Source: CAVZGO01 sp963774935 (GTDB lineage Bacteria > Chloroflexota > Anaerolineae > Anaerolineales > UBA4823). From it: a stretch of 64,000 nucleotides of DNA. The notes beneath the pieces were generated by a model. The model ran no database searches, was not told the DNA's origin, and saw nothing but the letters and a program-made list of their open reading frames with translations. The DNA lies in assembly GCA_963774935.1 (NCBI GenBank), contig CAVZGO010000002.1, forward strand, positions 62,001-126,000. Direction: 5' to 3'. Shown here one piece after another: positions 44,075-53,783 of this stretch (its first letter is position 1; the number at the start of each line of letters is the position of its first letter). The position numbers were made by a program, and so were the translations under genes.

Positions 44075-44814
44075 TCTTGCTCACCCAGCACACGCCGGCG
44101 CAGATCGGGGGGCAAATACTTGATCGCCTTGCGAAGCACCACCGCCCGGGCGGGTTGTCCCTTTATCACAAGCTCTCCAGCCAGCCAATCTGCCAGCAGA
44201 TCAGGATAATAACGCCCCAGGGTTTTCAGACCCCAGCCAACACCGCCGGCAGCATCTGGGTGGCGCTCATCCAGCATGGGCGCCAGAAGGCTCAGCAGTT
44301 GGCTGGCGCTATCGAGCTTGGCTGGATCGCCATGGGCGCGCTTAGCCCACCAGTGCACCGCAACCCCAACAGCCCGGCGCACCCAGTAATTTTTGTCGAC
44401 ACGCCATGCTTCTAATACCGGAAGAGCTGGATCAAGAAATTCTACCAGCGCTGGACCCGGCAGGCGCTCTCCCAGGCTGTCGCAGGCATACCAGGCATCC
44501 CCCAGGATGATGTAATCCTGGCAGCGCTTCATCGCACCCGGCAGATCATCTGCAAGATGGGATCGCAGCGATGTGCCGATCAGCGCCCAGCCACCAATCG
44601 ACCGCCCACCTGCCACCAAATCAAGAAATGGATCGAGCTGTATGAATTCTGCTCCACCCACCTGGCGAGCGATCACATCCAGCAGGCGAAAGGCGATGCG
44701 CTGTGAAAGCAGCGGCTCAATCTGGTTAAAAGCCGCCTCGGGTTCACCGGCATCCAACAGCTCCCGTGCCTGACTACCGATATGACGAGCCGACAAGGTG
44801 TCCATCACCATCAA
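44071..44814 (-). CDS. AlkD-like DNA alkylation repair (HEAT-repeat) protein
   Basis: This protein of 247 residues is built of helical repeats (FRLLDVIARQVGG, CDSLGERLPGPALVEFL, YWVRRAVGVAVHWWAKRA, GGVGWGLKTLGRYYPDLL). This is the DNA alkylation repair protein family (AlkC/AlkD superfamily), which excises or binds alkylated bases. The conserved aromatic and acidic active-site residues cannot be checked confidently by eye. The stop overlaps the start of the radical SAM gene, so the two are co-translated. Confidence 0.75.
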   Translation of the reverse strand: MMVMDTLSARHIGSQARELLDAGEPEAAFNQIEPLLSQRIAFRLLDVIARQVGGAEFIQLDPFLDLVAGGRSIGGWALIGTSLRSHLADDLPGAMKRCQDYIILGDAWYACDSLGERLPGPALVEFLDPALPVLEAWRVDKNYWVRRAVGVAVHWWAKRAHGDPAKLDSASQLLSLLAPMLDERHPDAAGGVGWGLKTLGRYYPDLLADWLAGELVIKGQPARAVVLRKAIKYLPPDLRRRVLGEQE

Positions 44815-44849
44815 GACCCCAGTTCAGACATCACTGTCCGGCAGAAGCC

Positions 44850-45521
44850 TTATGCCCGAGCAGCTTTAATCCATTCCAGGCACTGGCGGATGTCTTGAGT
44901 AATTTCATCGAATGCTCCAGCCTGAAGACGCGCCGGGGTAATCAAATTCGTGCCCAGCCCGACGGCGCAAACTCCAGCTTTGAACCAGGCTTGCAGGCTT
45001 TGCTCAGTAGGTGCAATATCGCCCGTGGGCATCAAGCGCGACCAGGGGTGCGGCGCCAGCACCATCTGGATAAAGTTCGGACCACCGGCGGCTTCGCCGG
45101 GGAATACTTTGCAAATTTCAACTCCCCATTCCTCAGCGGCAGCGATCTCGTTAGGGGTAGCGCAGCCTGGAATGTAGGGAATTTTATGGCGGTTGCAGAG
45201 ACGGGCTACCTCGACGTTAAAAGTCGGACCCACGATGAAATTGGCGCCGCTGGCGATATACATCGCTGCGGTGGGCGCATCATCAACTGTGCCCGCGCCA
45301 AGAATGACCTCTGGAGCCTCCTTGACCAGCATGCGCTCCAGTCCGGTGTAAGTCTGCCAGGCGAAGTCACCCCGATTGGTAAACTCAACCACCCTGGCGC
45401 CGCCTGCCAGGCAAGCGCGCGCGATCTGGAATGCGACAGCCGAGTCGGATACGTTATACAGGGGCAGTAAACCGATCCTCAATATTTCATTTAATACGTC
45501 CAAGCGGGAATAGCGAGCCAT
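44850..45521 (-). CDS. KDPG/KHG aldolase family protein
   Basis: This protein of 223 residues catalyses retro-aldol cleavage of 2-keto-3-deoxy-6-phosphogluconate-type sugars. The TIM-barrel shows RVVEFTNRGDFAW (proton-shuttle Glu/Thr strand), LGAGTVDDAPTA, the phosphate loop SGANFIVGPTF and PYIPGCATPNEI, and the Schiff-base Lys in EICKVFPGEAAGGPNFI. An AGGAGG-like ribosome site (AACCTCCTG on the plus strand) supports ATG at 45521; a longer reading to 45650 is not needed. No other Entner-Doudoroff gene is nearby. Confidence 0.9.
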   Translation of the reverse strand: MARYSRLDVLNEILRIGLLPLYNVSDSAVAFQIARACLAGGARVVEFTNRGDFAWQTYTGLERMLVKEAPEVILGAGTVDDAPTAAMYIASGANFIVGPTFNVEVARLCNRHKIPYIPGCATPNEIAAAEEWGVEICKVFPGEAAGGPNFIQMVLAPHPWSRLMPTGDIAPTEQSLQAWFKAGVCAVGLGTNLITPARLQAGAFDEITQDIRQCLEWIKAARA

Positions 45522-45625
45522 CTCAAACCTCCTGTTAAAAAATAGCGGCTCGATCGCCGCTAAGTTCCATCCGTTCCCAGAATTTGCGACCGGTAGCACA
45601 GCAAATAATGGAAACAACTCGTTTG

Positions 45626-45707
45626 TGCGCTGGGTGGGAGTTGAACCCACACGCCTCGCGGCACATGGCCCTCAACCATGCCTGTCTGCCAATTCCAGCA
45701 CCAGCGC
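45626..45707 (-). tRNA. tRNA-Leu (anticodon GAG)
   Basis: The minus strand folds into a type II tRNA of 82 bases. The acceptor stem is GCGCTGG with CCAGCGC (45701-45707 and 45627-45633), discriminator A. The anticodon stem CATGG/CCATG flanks the loop TTGAGGG, giving GAG. A short variable arm and TTCAACTC loop with GTGGG/CCCAC stem are present. No CCA is encoded. A near-consensus promoter lies 11 bases upstream. Confidence 0.93.
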
Positions 45708-45718
45708 AAAGCAGAACT

Positions 45719-45746
45719 ATTATAACCAGCTATCGCTGCTTGTCAA
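45719..45746 (-). promoter_or_regulatory. Sigma-70-type promoter of tRNA-Leu
   Basis: Read on the minus strand, TTGACA (45741-45746) is followed after 16 bases by TATAAT (45719-45724), both perfect consensus hexamers. The tRNA begins 11 bases further. Its -35 shares bases with the -35 of the plus-strand plsX promoter. Confidence 0.85.
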
Positions 45747-45768
45747 GCAGCCTTCCTTTCGTTATAAT
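45740..45768 (+). promoter_or_regulatory. Sigma-70-type promoter upstream of plsX
   Basis: TTGTCA at 45740-45745 and TATAAT at 45763-45768 are separated by 17 bases, a near-perfect housekeeping promoter. It would start transcription near 45775, about 110 bases before the plsX start codon. It overlaps the divergent tRNA promoter at the -35 element. Confidence 0.8.
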
Positions 45769-45885
45769 CCACGGCGGGTAGTTACCAGGAATAATTCATC
45801 ATGTCACCTGGAGAGACCGAATACTTCTAGCCTCTCAACAAGTGATCATGCGGGAATTCCCAAAGCTCTTACTGAGGAGAGAGAT

Positions 45886-46920
45886 ATGAAAATTGCACTG
45901 GACGCAATGGGCGCAGATGCCCATCCAGAACCAGAGCTGCAGGCTGCAGTTCAGGCTGCTGCAGAGTTTGGCGACGAAATCCTGCTGATCGGCCCGGAAG
46001 CCGAGCTACGCCCGCGGCTGCAGGCGTTGGGCGGCAATCTTTCCCACATCCATCTGGTGAACGCCACCGATAAAATCACCATGCAGGACAAGGGTCTGGC
46101 GCTGGCGCTCAAGGCGAAACGGAAAGACTCCAAAACGACCCTGGCGGTTGGAATGGACCTGCTCTTGAGCAACCAGGCAGATGCTTTGCTGACCGCGGGC
46201 AACACCGGCGGTGTTCTGGCGACGGCATACCTGCGCCTGGGCACGCTGCCAGGTGTGGAGCGCCCGGCGGTAACCGGCCTGTTCCCGGTGAAGGGCGGCT
46301 TCTGCACTGTGCTGGATATCGGCGCCAACCCCGAAGTCAAGCCGGAGCACCTGCTGCAGTTCGCAGTGATGGGCTCGATTTATGCTCGCCAGATGCGCGG
46401 TGTAAAGAATCCACGCCTGGGGCTGCTCTCTAACGGCGAAGAGCCTGGAAAGGGCAATGAGCTGGTCAAACACGCCTACCCCCTGCTGGAAGCCAGCGGT
46501 TTAAATTTCATCGGGCCGGTGGAAGCCAAGGAAATCTACGCTGGCGAAGCAGATGTTGTCGTGACCGATGGCTTCTCCGGGAACGTATTCCTGAAGACCA
46601 GCGAAGCCGTCGCTAAAATGCTTTTCGATACCTTGCGCACTGAGCTGACCAGCAGCCTGCGCACCAAGCTGGGTGCAATGCTGGCGAAACCCGCCTTTGG
46701 GGCGATAAAAAGCATGCTCGATCCTGCGGAAGTAGGCGCGGCGCCGCTGCTGGGTGTCAACGGGCTGGTGTTCAAGGCGCATGGTCGCTCGGATGCACGG
46801 GCGATGTATAACGGCTATCGCACTACCCGGCTGGCGGTCGAAACCGGTCTGCTGCCAGCGCTTCGCAATGCAATCGCAGAGCAACTAACTGCAAATCCTA
46901 TTTCAACTCTGGAGTCTTGA
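45886..46920 (+). CDS. plsX: Phosphate acyltransferase PlsX
   Basis: This protein of 344 residues converts acyl-ACP to acyl-phosphate, the first step of phosphatidic acid synthesis in the PlsX/PlsY route. It starts with the family signature MKIALDAMGAD, and shows LTAGNTGGVLA, GFCTVLDIGANPEVKPEHLLQFAVMGS, LLSNGEEPGKGNELV and VVTDGFSGNVFLKTSEA. A GAGGAGAGAG ribosome site supports ATG at 45886; the upstream open frame runs into the tRNA and is not used. PlsY and fab genes are not in the window. The stop overlaps the next ATG. Confidence 0.96.
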   Translation: MKIALDAMGADAHPEPELQAAVQAAAEFGDEILLIGPEAELRPRLQALGGNLSHIHLVNATDKITMQDKGLALALKAKRKDSKTTLAVGMDLLLSNQADALLTAGNTGGVLATAYLRLGTLPGVERPAVTGLFPVKGGFCTVLDIGANPEVKPEHLLQFAVMGSIYARQMRGVKNPRLGLLSNGEEPGKGNELVKHAYPLLEASGLNFIGPVEAKEIYAGEADVVVTDGFSGNVFLKTSEAVAKMLFDTLRTELTSSLRTKLGAMLAKPAFGAIKSMLDPAEVGAAPLLGVNGLVFKAHGRSDARAMYNGYRTTRLAVETGLLPALRNAIAEQLTANPISTLES

Positions 46921-47624
46921 TGAATATTATTACGAATGAAACATTAATCAAACGCATGGGCATCATCGGCCAGGTCTGCATGTACTCCGGTCTGGCGATA
47001 TTAGTCGGCGGAATGGTGCTCTCTTTTAACAACCCGGCCAAGTATTTCTACGTATCGTTAGTTTCCCTGATATTAGGCTTTATTCTCTCTCAAGTGGGCA
47101 TTAATTACACCAGCAAATTTGGCCGCCCGCCGCGGCCGAACGATTTATTCAACCAGGCATTGAAGGGTATGGACCGCAAGAATACGATTTACCACTTCAT
47201 GACGCCGGTACCCCACCTGCTGGTAGGTCCACTGGGTGTGTGGATCTTAATCCCACGTCACCAGCGCGGGCGTATCACATTTGAAAAAGGACGTTGGAAG
47301 CAAAAAGGCTCTAACCTGTACCTGAAGTTCTTTGCCCAGGATAGCATCGGGCGGGTGGACCTTGACGTGCAGAGTGAAAAGGATAAGTTAACCAGCTTTC
47401 TCAAGAAGCATATGCCTGAAGAAGAGCTGCCTCCGATTTATGCCGCGGTCGTCTTCACCAATCCGAGCGCGACCGTCGATATCCCCGAAGATGTCGAAGC
47501 CAGTGCAATCACTGTAAAAATCAATGACCTGAAAGAGGTGCTGCGTAAGGATAACAAATCGAAGCAGCTGCCGGCTGCCAAAGTACAGCAGATTGTTGAC
47601 CTCTTCCCGGAAGAGTCGCAGTAA
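46920..47624 (+). CDS. Membrane-anchored protein of unknown function (NERD-like)
   Basis: This protein of 234 residues has two transmembrane helices (IIGQVCMYSGLAILVGGMVLSF and FYVSLVSLILGFILSQVGINY) at residues 12-65. The cytoplasmic part of about 165 residues has an unusual VWILIPRHQRGRITFEKGRW run and PIYAAVVFTNPSATVDIPEDVEA. The second half recalls the NERD nuclease-related fold (a PLGVWILI strand followed by a later AVVFTNP), but catalytic residues are not clear. It starts one base into the plsX stop and is probably co-expressed. I would not name the function. Confidence 0.7.
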   Translation: MNIITNETLIKRMGIIGQVCMYSGLAILVGGMVLSFNNPAKYFYVSLVSLILGFILSQVGINYTSKFGRPPRPNDLFNQALKGMDRKNTIYHFMTPVPHLLVGPLGVWILIPRHQRGRITFEKGRWKQKGSNLYLKFFAQDSIGRVDLDVQSEKDKLTSFLKKHMPEEELPPIYAAVVFTNPSATVDIPEDVEASAITVKINDLKEVLRKDNKSKQLPAAKVQQIVDLFPEESQ

Positions 47625-47657
47625 CAATTCCTTTATTTCATCAGGATTAAAAATAAC

Positions 47658-47703
47658 GGGGTTACCTCGGGCTTAAAAACCACCCAGGGTAACCCCATTT
47701 TTT
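47658..47703 (+). terminator. Intrinsic terminator of the plsX transcript
   Basis: GGGGTTACC at 47658-47666 pairs with GGTAACCCC at 47688-47696, and six T follow at 47698-47703. It is 34 bases after the stop of the plsX-downstream gene and fits a classical rho-independent terminator, though the loop of 21 bases is long. Confidence 0.78.
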
Positions 47704-47734
47704 CTCTATCGAAAAAGGGTCAGTCCTGCTTCTC

Positions 47735-48804
47735 TTACCCTTTGAGGAACTCGTCCAGCGCTTCCTTGCTGATGCGGAAAGCGCTGCCAATTTTCTTGGC
47801 TTTCAAATCACCGGCTGTAATCGCAGCGATGACATCTTCTTCCGCAACGCGCAGATAAGCAGCAGCTTCCGCAGGTGTCATAACTGAGGGAGCCGGAGCG
47901 CTCCAGCCGGGGGCGTGCTTGCAGGTTGAGCTGCAGCAGCGCCTGCTGCACCAGCAGCCGGGGTCATGCCCTGCAGCGACTGGTTCAAGACGCCACCGAT
48001 GCCCATGCCTGCTCCGATGCCGGCAGTCAAGCCTGCCCCGCCGCTGGGGTTCTGCGCCGCATCCCGCATGGCATCTGCCGCCTGGAGCTGGGTGTAGGTG
48101 GTCATGTCCAGCATGCCCATGGCGCGCAGCTCTTCCGCCGACTTGGTGGAGGGCTTAAGATTCTCCATGTAGAAGGTTTTCAGCGTCAGTCCCAGCGCAA
48201 GGAAATCATCCTGCACTTTCGCGCGCACACCGGCACCAATTTCCTCGGTCAGTCCGATCAGCTCGGGTACGCTGTACTTGGCGGCAGTCTCACCCAGCAA
48301 GTCGCTCAGCTTGGAGAGCAGCATCGCCCGCATTCGTGCTTCGATATCGGTAGTGCGGTACACGCCGTAACCGCCCACCACCTGGGTGACAAACTGCTGC
48401 GGGTCGCTCACCTGGAAGCTGTACGTGCCAAAGCCCTGCAGCAGCGCCACGCCCAGACCCATGTTGGGATTGCGCACGATGATCGGCTGCGGAGTGCCCC
48501 ATTTGCGGTCAACGAACTCGCGCATCGAGACGAAGTACACCTCAGCCGGGAATGGCGTCTTATCATTGAAAAGCTTGCCGAGCAAACCTGTCAGCAAAGG
48601 AATATTGGCAGTGGTGATGGTATGCCGTCCGGGACCAAACACGTCCAGGGCATTGCCATCGCGGAAGAAGACCGCCGTTTGATACTCACGCACGATCAAT
48701 TGTGAACCGATGCGCAGATCGCCGGGTCCCTGCTCGGGAATCCGGTGAACGATCTCTTCACGCATATCATTGGGATATTCAATAACATCTAAAATTCTTG
48801 CCAT
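47735..48804 (-). CDS. SPFH/Band-7 protein with C-terminal HTH (excisionase-like), probable frameshift
   Basis: Residues 1-250 are an SPFH-like domain (LRIGSQLIVREYQTAVFFRDGNALDVFGPGRHTITTANIP at the start, KTFYMENLKPSTKSAEELRAMGML). A Gly/Ala-rich linker follows, and the first frame stops at 47878. Overlapping this stop, a 48-residue frame at 47735-47881 reads MTPAEAAAYLRVAEEDVIAAI...RISKEALDEFLKG, a MerR/excisionase-type helix-turn-helix. With one missing base near 47900 it becomes a single protein of about 356 residues (...PAPSVMTPAEAAAYL). Either a separate coupled gene or a fusion is possible; I favour the fusion. A coiled-coil protein gene is upstream on the same strand. Confidence 0.8.
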
Positions 48805-48927
48805 GGTCAGGCTCCTATCTGTGAATAATTAACCAAACTGGTCGAATTGTTTACGGTATTACCCGGGTAATCAGAAGTCTCGCGTATCTATGGTGGTACG
48901 TTTGATTTTGTCTGCTCGGCGACGCGC

Positions 48928-49452
48928 CTACTCCTTCAGGTTGCGCATAACCTCGTCACGCTCATTGAATGCATCGATCAAGGACTGGCAGGTGCTGCGC
49001 AGATGACGGGTGGCAGCCGGCACTCCATCGGTGCCCAGCGACGCCTCGATATTGTCAATCGCTCGACCTGTCTCATCCAGTAAATCCATCATAGTTGAGT
49101 CATATTGGTAGACTTTTTGAAGCTCTTCCTCATTTATTTTCACAGAATCAAATACACCTGCATAGCCGCGAGCGGCGCGGCGGATGCGATCGGCGAAGGT
49201 GCGCAGCTTTAGCGCAGACTGCTCCAGATCATCCAGCAAGGTGATCTCTCCCTGGCTGATCAGATCCTGTTGTAAAGTTGAGATACGGTGGTAGTGTTTT
49301 TCGGTCTCTTCTGCAATGGTATCACGCAGCAGCTTATCTGCGTCCCGGTACTCGGAACGTTTGATAAAGCCCCCCAACCCAGGGATGCGTTTGATTAATT
49401 TCTTGATGGGATCCATGTCTCCGCTTACTTCCGATAGAATTTGATCAGTCAT
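48928..49452 (-). CDS. Coiled-coil protein of unknown function
   Basis: This protein of 174 residues is almost wholly helical and rich in Asp, Glu, Arg and Leu, with heptad-like spacing between residues 40 and 150 (AEETEKHYHRISTLQQDL, DLEQSALKLRTFADRIRRAARG). A start at the internal MDPIKKLIKRIPGLGGF is also possible. An AGGAGAAAG ribosome site supports ATG at 49452. I do not recognise the family. It is upstream of the SPFH-HTH gene by 123 bases, which suggests partnership with a membrane scaffold. Confidence 0.65.
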   Translation of the reverse strand: MTDQILSEVSGDMDPIKKLIKRIPGLGGFIKRSEYRDADKLLRDTIAEETEKHYHRISTLQQDLISQGEITLLDDLEQSALKLRTFADRIRRAARGYAGVFDSVKINEEELQKVYQYDSTMMDLLDETGRAIDNIEASLGTDGVPAATRHLRSTCQSLIDAFNERDEVMRNLKE

Positions 49453-49610
49453 TTCTTTCTCCTAATCTGAGGCTGCATCATCCCCGGTTATCCGAGGGCT
49501 TAACGAACTCTGGTATTACACCTGATGGTGTTTATACCTAATGATTATAATATTCGTTCACTCGAAATGCAACAAGGATTACAGCCGGGGGACATTATAA
49601 TAATAATGAC

Positions 49611-50117
49611 ATGCCTGCTTCTGACCAGGGTTCTCTCAGCGGACGTTACAGCTTTATCCCCCGTACGCTGGTCTTCTTGACCTGCGGTGAGCAGATACTC
49701 CTGTTAAAGGGCGCTGCAGATAAACGCCTGTGGTCGGGAAAGTACAACGGCATCGGTGGGCACCTGGAGCGGGGCGAAGATCCATACAATTCTGCCATGC
49801 GGGAAGTCCTGGAAGAGACCGGACTGCGAGTCGAGGACCTGTGGCTGTGCGGCTTGATTACGATCGATGCTGGAAAGGAAGCTGGCATCCTGATCTTTGT
49901 GCTGCGCGGGGAGGTCTCTACTGGCACAATCGCTTCTTCGAACGAAGGCACCCCCGAATGGCACACCCTTGAAGAATCATTGACTCTGCCTCTTGTTGAA
50001 GATCTGCCGCTGGTGCTGCCGGTGGTTCTGAGTAAAAAGCGTACTGATCCCCCCTTCCTGGCTCATTATCACTATACACCAGGTGGTGAGCTGTATATAA
50101 AATTCTTACAAAAATAA
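49611..50117 (+). CDS. Nudix hydrolase
   Basis: This protein of 168 residues has the complete Nudix box GGHLERGEDPYNSAMREVLEETGL (G-x5-E-x7-REUXEEXGU), near residues 47-70. It hydrolyses a nucleoside diphosphate linked to another moiety; the start region LVFLTCGEQILLLKG resembles 8-oxo-dGTPase MutT-type members, but the specific substrate cannot be told. It is a single gene followed by a bidirectional hairpin. Confidence 0.92.
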   Translation: MPASDQGSLSGRYSFIPRTLVFLTCGEQILLLKGAADKRLWSGKYNGIGGHLERGEDPYNSAMREVLEETGLRVEDLWLCGLITIDAGKEAGILIFVLRGEVSTGTIASSNEGTPEWHTLEESLTLPLVEDLPLVLPVVLSKKRTDPPFLAHYHYTPGGELYIKFLQK

Positions 50118-50140
50118 TGTCTCGCACATCCCGGATAAAA

Positions 50141-50166
50141 AAATGCAGCCTGAGCTGCATTTTTTA
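50141..50166. terminator. Bidirectional intrinsic terminator
   Basis: AAATGCAGC (50141-50149) pairs with GCTGCATTT (50154-50162) around CTGA. A T run (50160-50165) follows on the plus strand, and on the minus strand the A run 50137-50143 becomes seven T. It serves the Nudix gene and the convergent giant propeller-glycosyltransferase gene. Confidence 0.85.
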
Positions 50167-50188
50167 TTTCTATACTCAAAGACAACTG

Positions 50189-53100
50189 TCACGGCACCGG
50201 TAATGTAAAGTGCATCAACCGGCTGTTACCGGTATCACTCACCCAGACGCCGCCAGCCGGGTCAGCAGCCACCGAACCCACCAGACCGAATGTATCCAGT
50301 CCGTTACCAAAATCGCCCCAGTAACGGATGAATTCTCCCTGGCTGGTGAATTGCAGCACGCGATAGCCTTCCGGATCAACCGCAAATATATTGCCATTTG
50401 CATCCGCGGCGATGAACGGCTTATTATCCAGTGACTGGCCGTACCAACCTACCACATCCCACTCAGCCACCGGACCGAAAGCTCCACTGGCTTCCTGGAA
50501 TACCTGGATACGCTGGTTCCAGGTATCTGCCACGTAGACAAACCCATCGCTGTCGACAGCCAGCCCAACCGGTTCATCGAACTGGCCTGCCTCCAGACCA
50601 GCGGTTCCAAACTGGGTCAGATATTTGCCGTTGCTGTCGAAAACCACCACGCGTTTATTTCCTGTGTCGCTTACATACACCCTTCCAAGCAGATCGGTAG
50701 CCACATCACGCGGACCCCAGAAGGCGTCCGGTTTCTCAGCCTGACCAAAGTAGCCCCACATCGTGACAAATTCTCCATTGAGGGTGAACTTTTGCACGCG
50801 GTGGTTCCAGGTATCGGTCACGTAAACTGAGTTATCCGGTCCAATCGCAATGCCCCAGGGCTGGTTGAATGTCCCGCCGGGCGCCTGACCGGTGGTGAGA
50901 TCTCCATATGAGCCCCAGGTCTTGATCACCTGCCCATCCCGCCCGATGTGCTGGATGCGATTATTGTCTGTATCGACCACGTAGAGACTGCCATCCGACG
51001 CCACTTCCAGGTCACGCGGCCGGTTGAACTGCCCGGGCTGTGCTCCGGCGCTGCCGATGACCTGATCCGCAGCAAGCACCACCCCTTTGCCTTCGTAGGG
51101 GTCTGCTGCTACTTCTTCCGACATGGTCGCAGATCCGTATTCCCAGATCAACCTGGCGACATCCTTACGCACATACAGGCGCATGCGGGTGGATGGGCTC
51201 CAGTTTTCCAGGCTCATATCTTTGCCAGTCACCTGACCGTAACGAGTGTAATCGCGGTTCAGCCAGACATCGAACAACGCTTCACGCATCAACGGGTCGG
51301 TAAAAGCGGTGCGAATACGCTCCCAGGTCAGGTTGAAGTAATCCTGGTTGGGCCACCACAGGCGGATGTATTCCTGGTACTCATATGCCTGCCCGACCAC
51401 AGGCTCGATCTTGTCAAAATTGGTATCGCCAACAATGATCACTGGCGCTTCACGCAGGCTGCGGGTAGGAGAAGAACCGAAATAGCGCGCGTTCGGGAAA
51501 TGGCGCAGGTACCACCAGAAGGGATATTCGCCATCAAATCCAACGATCGCCTGTTGACCGCCAGTGGTGCGCTGCGAGATTTCCTCCACCTGGCGCATAA
51601 CTTCTTTCACTCCGCCAGCAGAGTGAGCGTACACCAGCAGCTCGTTGGCGTTATCATAGTTAATAAAATTGGCTGAATAGGCGGTTCGAAAAGTCAGCAG
51701 CGCCATGCCTGCAAACACCGCCCAGAAGAACAGCTTCACCAGCTGCCCAGGCGACCAGGGCTTTGCCAGCTTCCACAAGCCAAAACCACTGCCAAGTGCC
51801 ACCAGGAACGAAGTGACAAATGTGCTGGTCGCCTGGAGCTGATCCAGGCTTTGACCCTGGAATGGACGGTTGGTGCCAAGCAGCGAGCCTAGCATTGCCC
51901 CCAGGCTGAGCAGAAATACCGCCATCACCAGCACCACCAGCCAGCCCCGCCAGCGCTTGAAAGCGCTCCAATCGGTTGTATCAGCAACATAACCGAGCGC
52001 CCACCCGCCCAGCAGCACCATTGGCCAGGCGATGTGCACTGTCAGCCAGGGCATTTTCTCTCCAGCAATTGAGTAGGCAGCGATACTGCTGATCACCCAG
52101 AAGATGAGCAGCGGTAACACCGGGGCTGGCTCTAAAACCACCGCTGGCTGCTCTGTAACATCCAATTTCACAGTCTCGGCAGCGAGGCTGGCGCTGGAAA
52201 CGCTGGCCTCGTCGGGTGTACTGCCGGTAAGATCCAGTCCACCCGCCGAATCTGCCATCGCTGTTATCGATGTGTTCGCCATTTCGGGTGCCAGGTTCGC
52301 GGGAGCATCAACTCCCTGCGCTGCCAGCTCCAATTGTTTTTGCTGAGCCAGGTATGCCTGGCAGCTCTCGGTGAAGCGCGTGACCGGTCGTTTGGCAAAT
52401 GCAAATAACGCCACGCCTAAGGCGCTCGCAATGGCTGGCAAATACTCATAAACCGGTATCTGCACCAGCATGTAGTAATACCAGGGCTGGTTGCCGCGGT
52501 TCACTTCCTGCTGCTTGAGCCAGTAACCTAAAGAACCTACCAGCCCGGTGAAGAAGCCAGCCCCATTGGTGAACAGAGTGGTATAAAAAACAGTAAAGAA
52601 GGCATAGAAAACCGCAGCGTTCACCAGCCACAATTTTGGGTTCCACAGCAAGCCGATGGCAATCGCAAGCAGCCGTCATTGGCACCAGGAACACCGCGAT
52701 ATGCAAGATATCGACACTCGGTGAGAGCGGTAACCGCGCTGGCATTGGTGGGCACATTCCATCCCACCATGAAAACCATGAAAGCCGAAAGCATGGGCAG
52801 CACCATGGTGCCCATCAGCACCAGCAAGCTGAATGAACGCTCTTTACGCAACTCTTTCCAGGTGATTCCCCATACCAAAAACACAATACCAGCCACCGCT
52901 GCCAGTAGACCCAGAATGAGAGGTGCAATAACCAGTATCGAAGGTGCTTGCAAGGGTAAATTGGGCAACGCTGTGCCGGGTACAGCCGGTGCTGCAGTTT
53001 CTGCCGCACCCAGGATGCCTCCCTGCTGTCCTAGCAGGGTAAACCCTCCCGCAATCCCCAGGAATGCAAGGCTCGCCACCAGCGCCCCAACGAAGGGCCA

Positions 53101-53766
53101 GCGCATTTCAGCATGGGTCCAGCGCATTCTGCTCAAGCGATAGATGAAATAGAACCCGAGGAATAACAATCCCTGAGCCTGGTAGATAAATGAAGTCTCT
53201 TTCGCTGTGAAATGCAGCACCGTTGCCAGGGTGAGCCAGATGGTGTACTTATCCTTACCGGTTTCCAGGTAGCGCAGAATCGCCCACAACATCACCACCC
53301 CGGCAAAAGCCGCATAAGCCTCGTTGCGCACATAGCGCCCATAGAAGAGCAGGTAAGGTGAGATGGTGGCGAACAGCATGGCGAATAACGTACCTGCCCT
53401 GCCCAGGTAGCGCCGGTAAAACCAGATGAACCCTATCGTTGCAAGATTAAACAGGACGGCTGGGACGCGGGAAGAGGCATCACTATCGCCCAGCAGGAAG
53501 TACGCCAGCGCCACCACATGCGTCTGGAAGGGTCCATGCGACAGTGGATCATGCCGGTAGCCCTGCCCGCTGAACAACGACCAGCCATTGTAATAAACAT
53601 GAATCATCTCGTCGTGGCTCATCACGCGCGCTTCCAAATCATAGAAGCGGGTGAACACGCCCAGGGCGAGGATCAGCAAGATGATGATCGTCTCCCAGCT
53701 CAGCTTGAATTTACCGAATGCCGGGCTGTCCAGCCAGGAGGCGGGTTGTTCAGACGGAGACTGCAT
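50189..53766 (-). CDS. Agl23-type (TIGR03663) membrane glycosyltransferase-like protein fused to NHL propeller, two frameshifts
   Basis: Joined, this is about 1191 residues. The N-terminal part is a GT39/GT83-like multi-helix membrane region (WETIIILLILALGVFTRFYDL; acidic loop ARVMSHDEMIHVYYNGW), typical of the flippase-associated Agl23 group. It ends near residue 770 in a soluble linker (WLNRDYTRYGQVTGKDMSLENW). The last about 280 residues have six NHL-type blades (FNRPRDLEVASDGSLYVVDTDNNRI, FNQPWGIAIGPDNSVYVTDTWNHRV, and on). Two surplus bases near 52716 and 52667 break the frame within a transmembrane segment (ILHIAVFLVPMTAA). It probably acts in surface glycan assembly. Confidence 0.82.
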
Positions 53767-53783
53767 AAAAAGACCTCGAGTTC

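Noticed and set aside
44850..45650. Longer start at 45650 for the KDPG aldolase
   Set aside because: The extension would run into the tRNA gene and lacks a ribosome site, whereas ATG at 45521 has an AGGAGG-like one.
45625..45885. Longer start of plsX upstream of 45886
   Set aside because: It would translate the tRNA antisense strand and both promoters; the MKIALDAMGAD start is the family standard.
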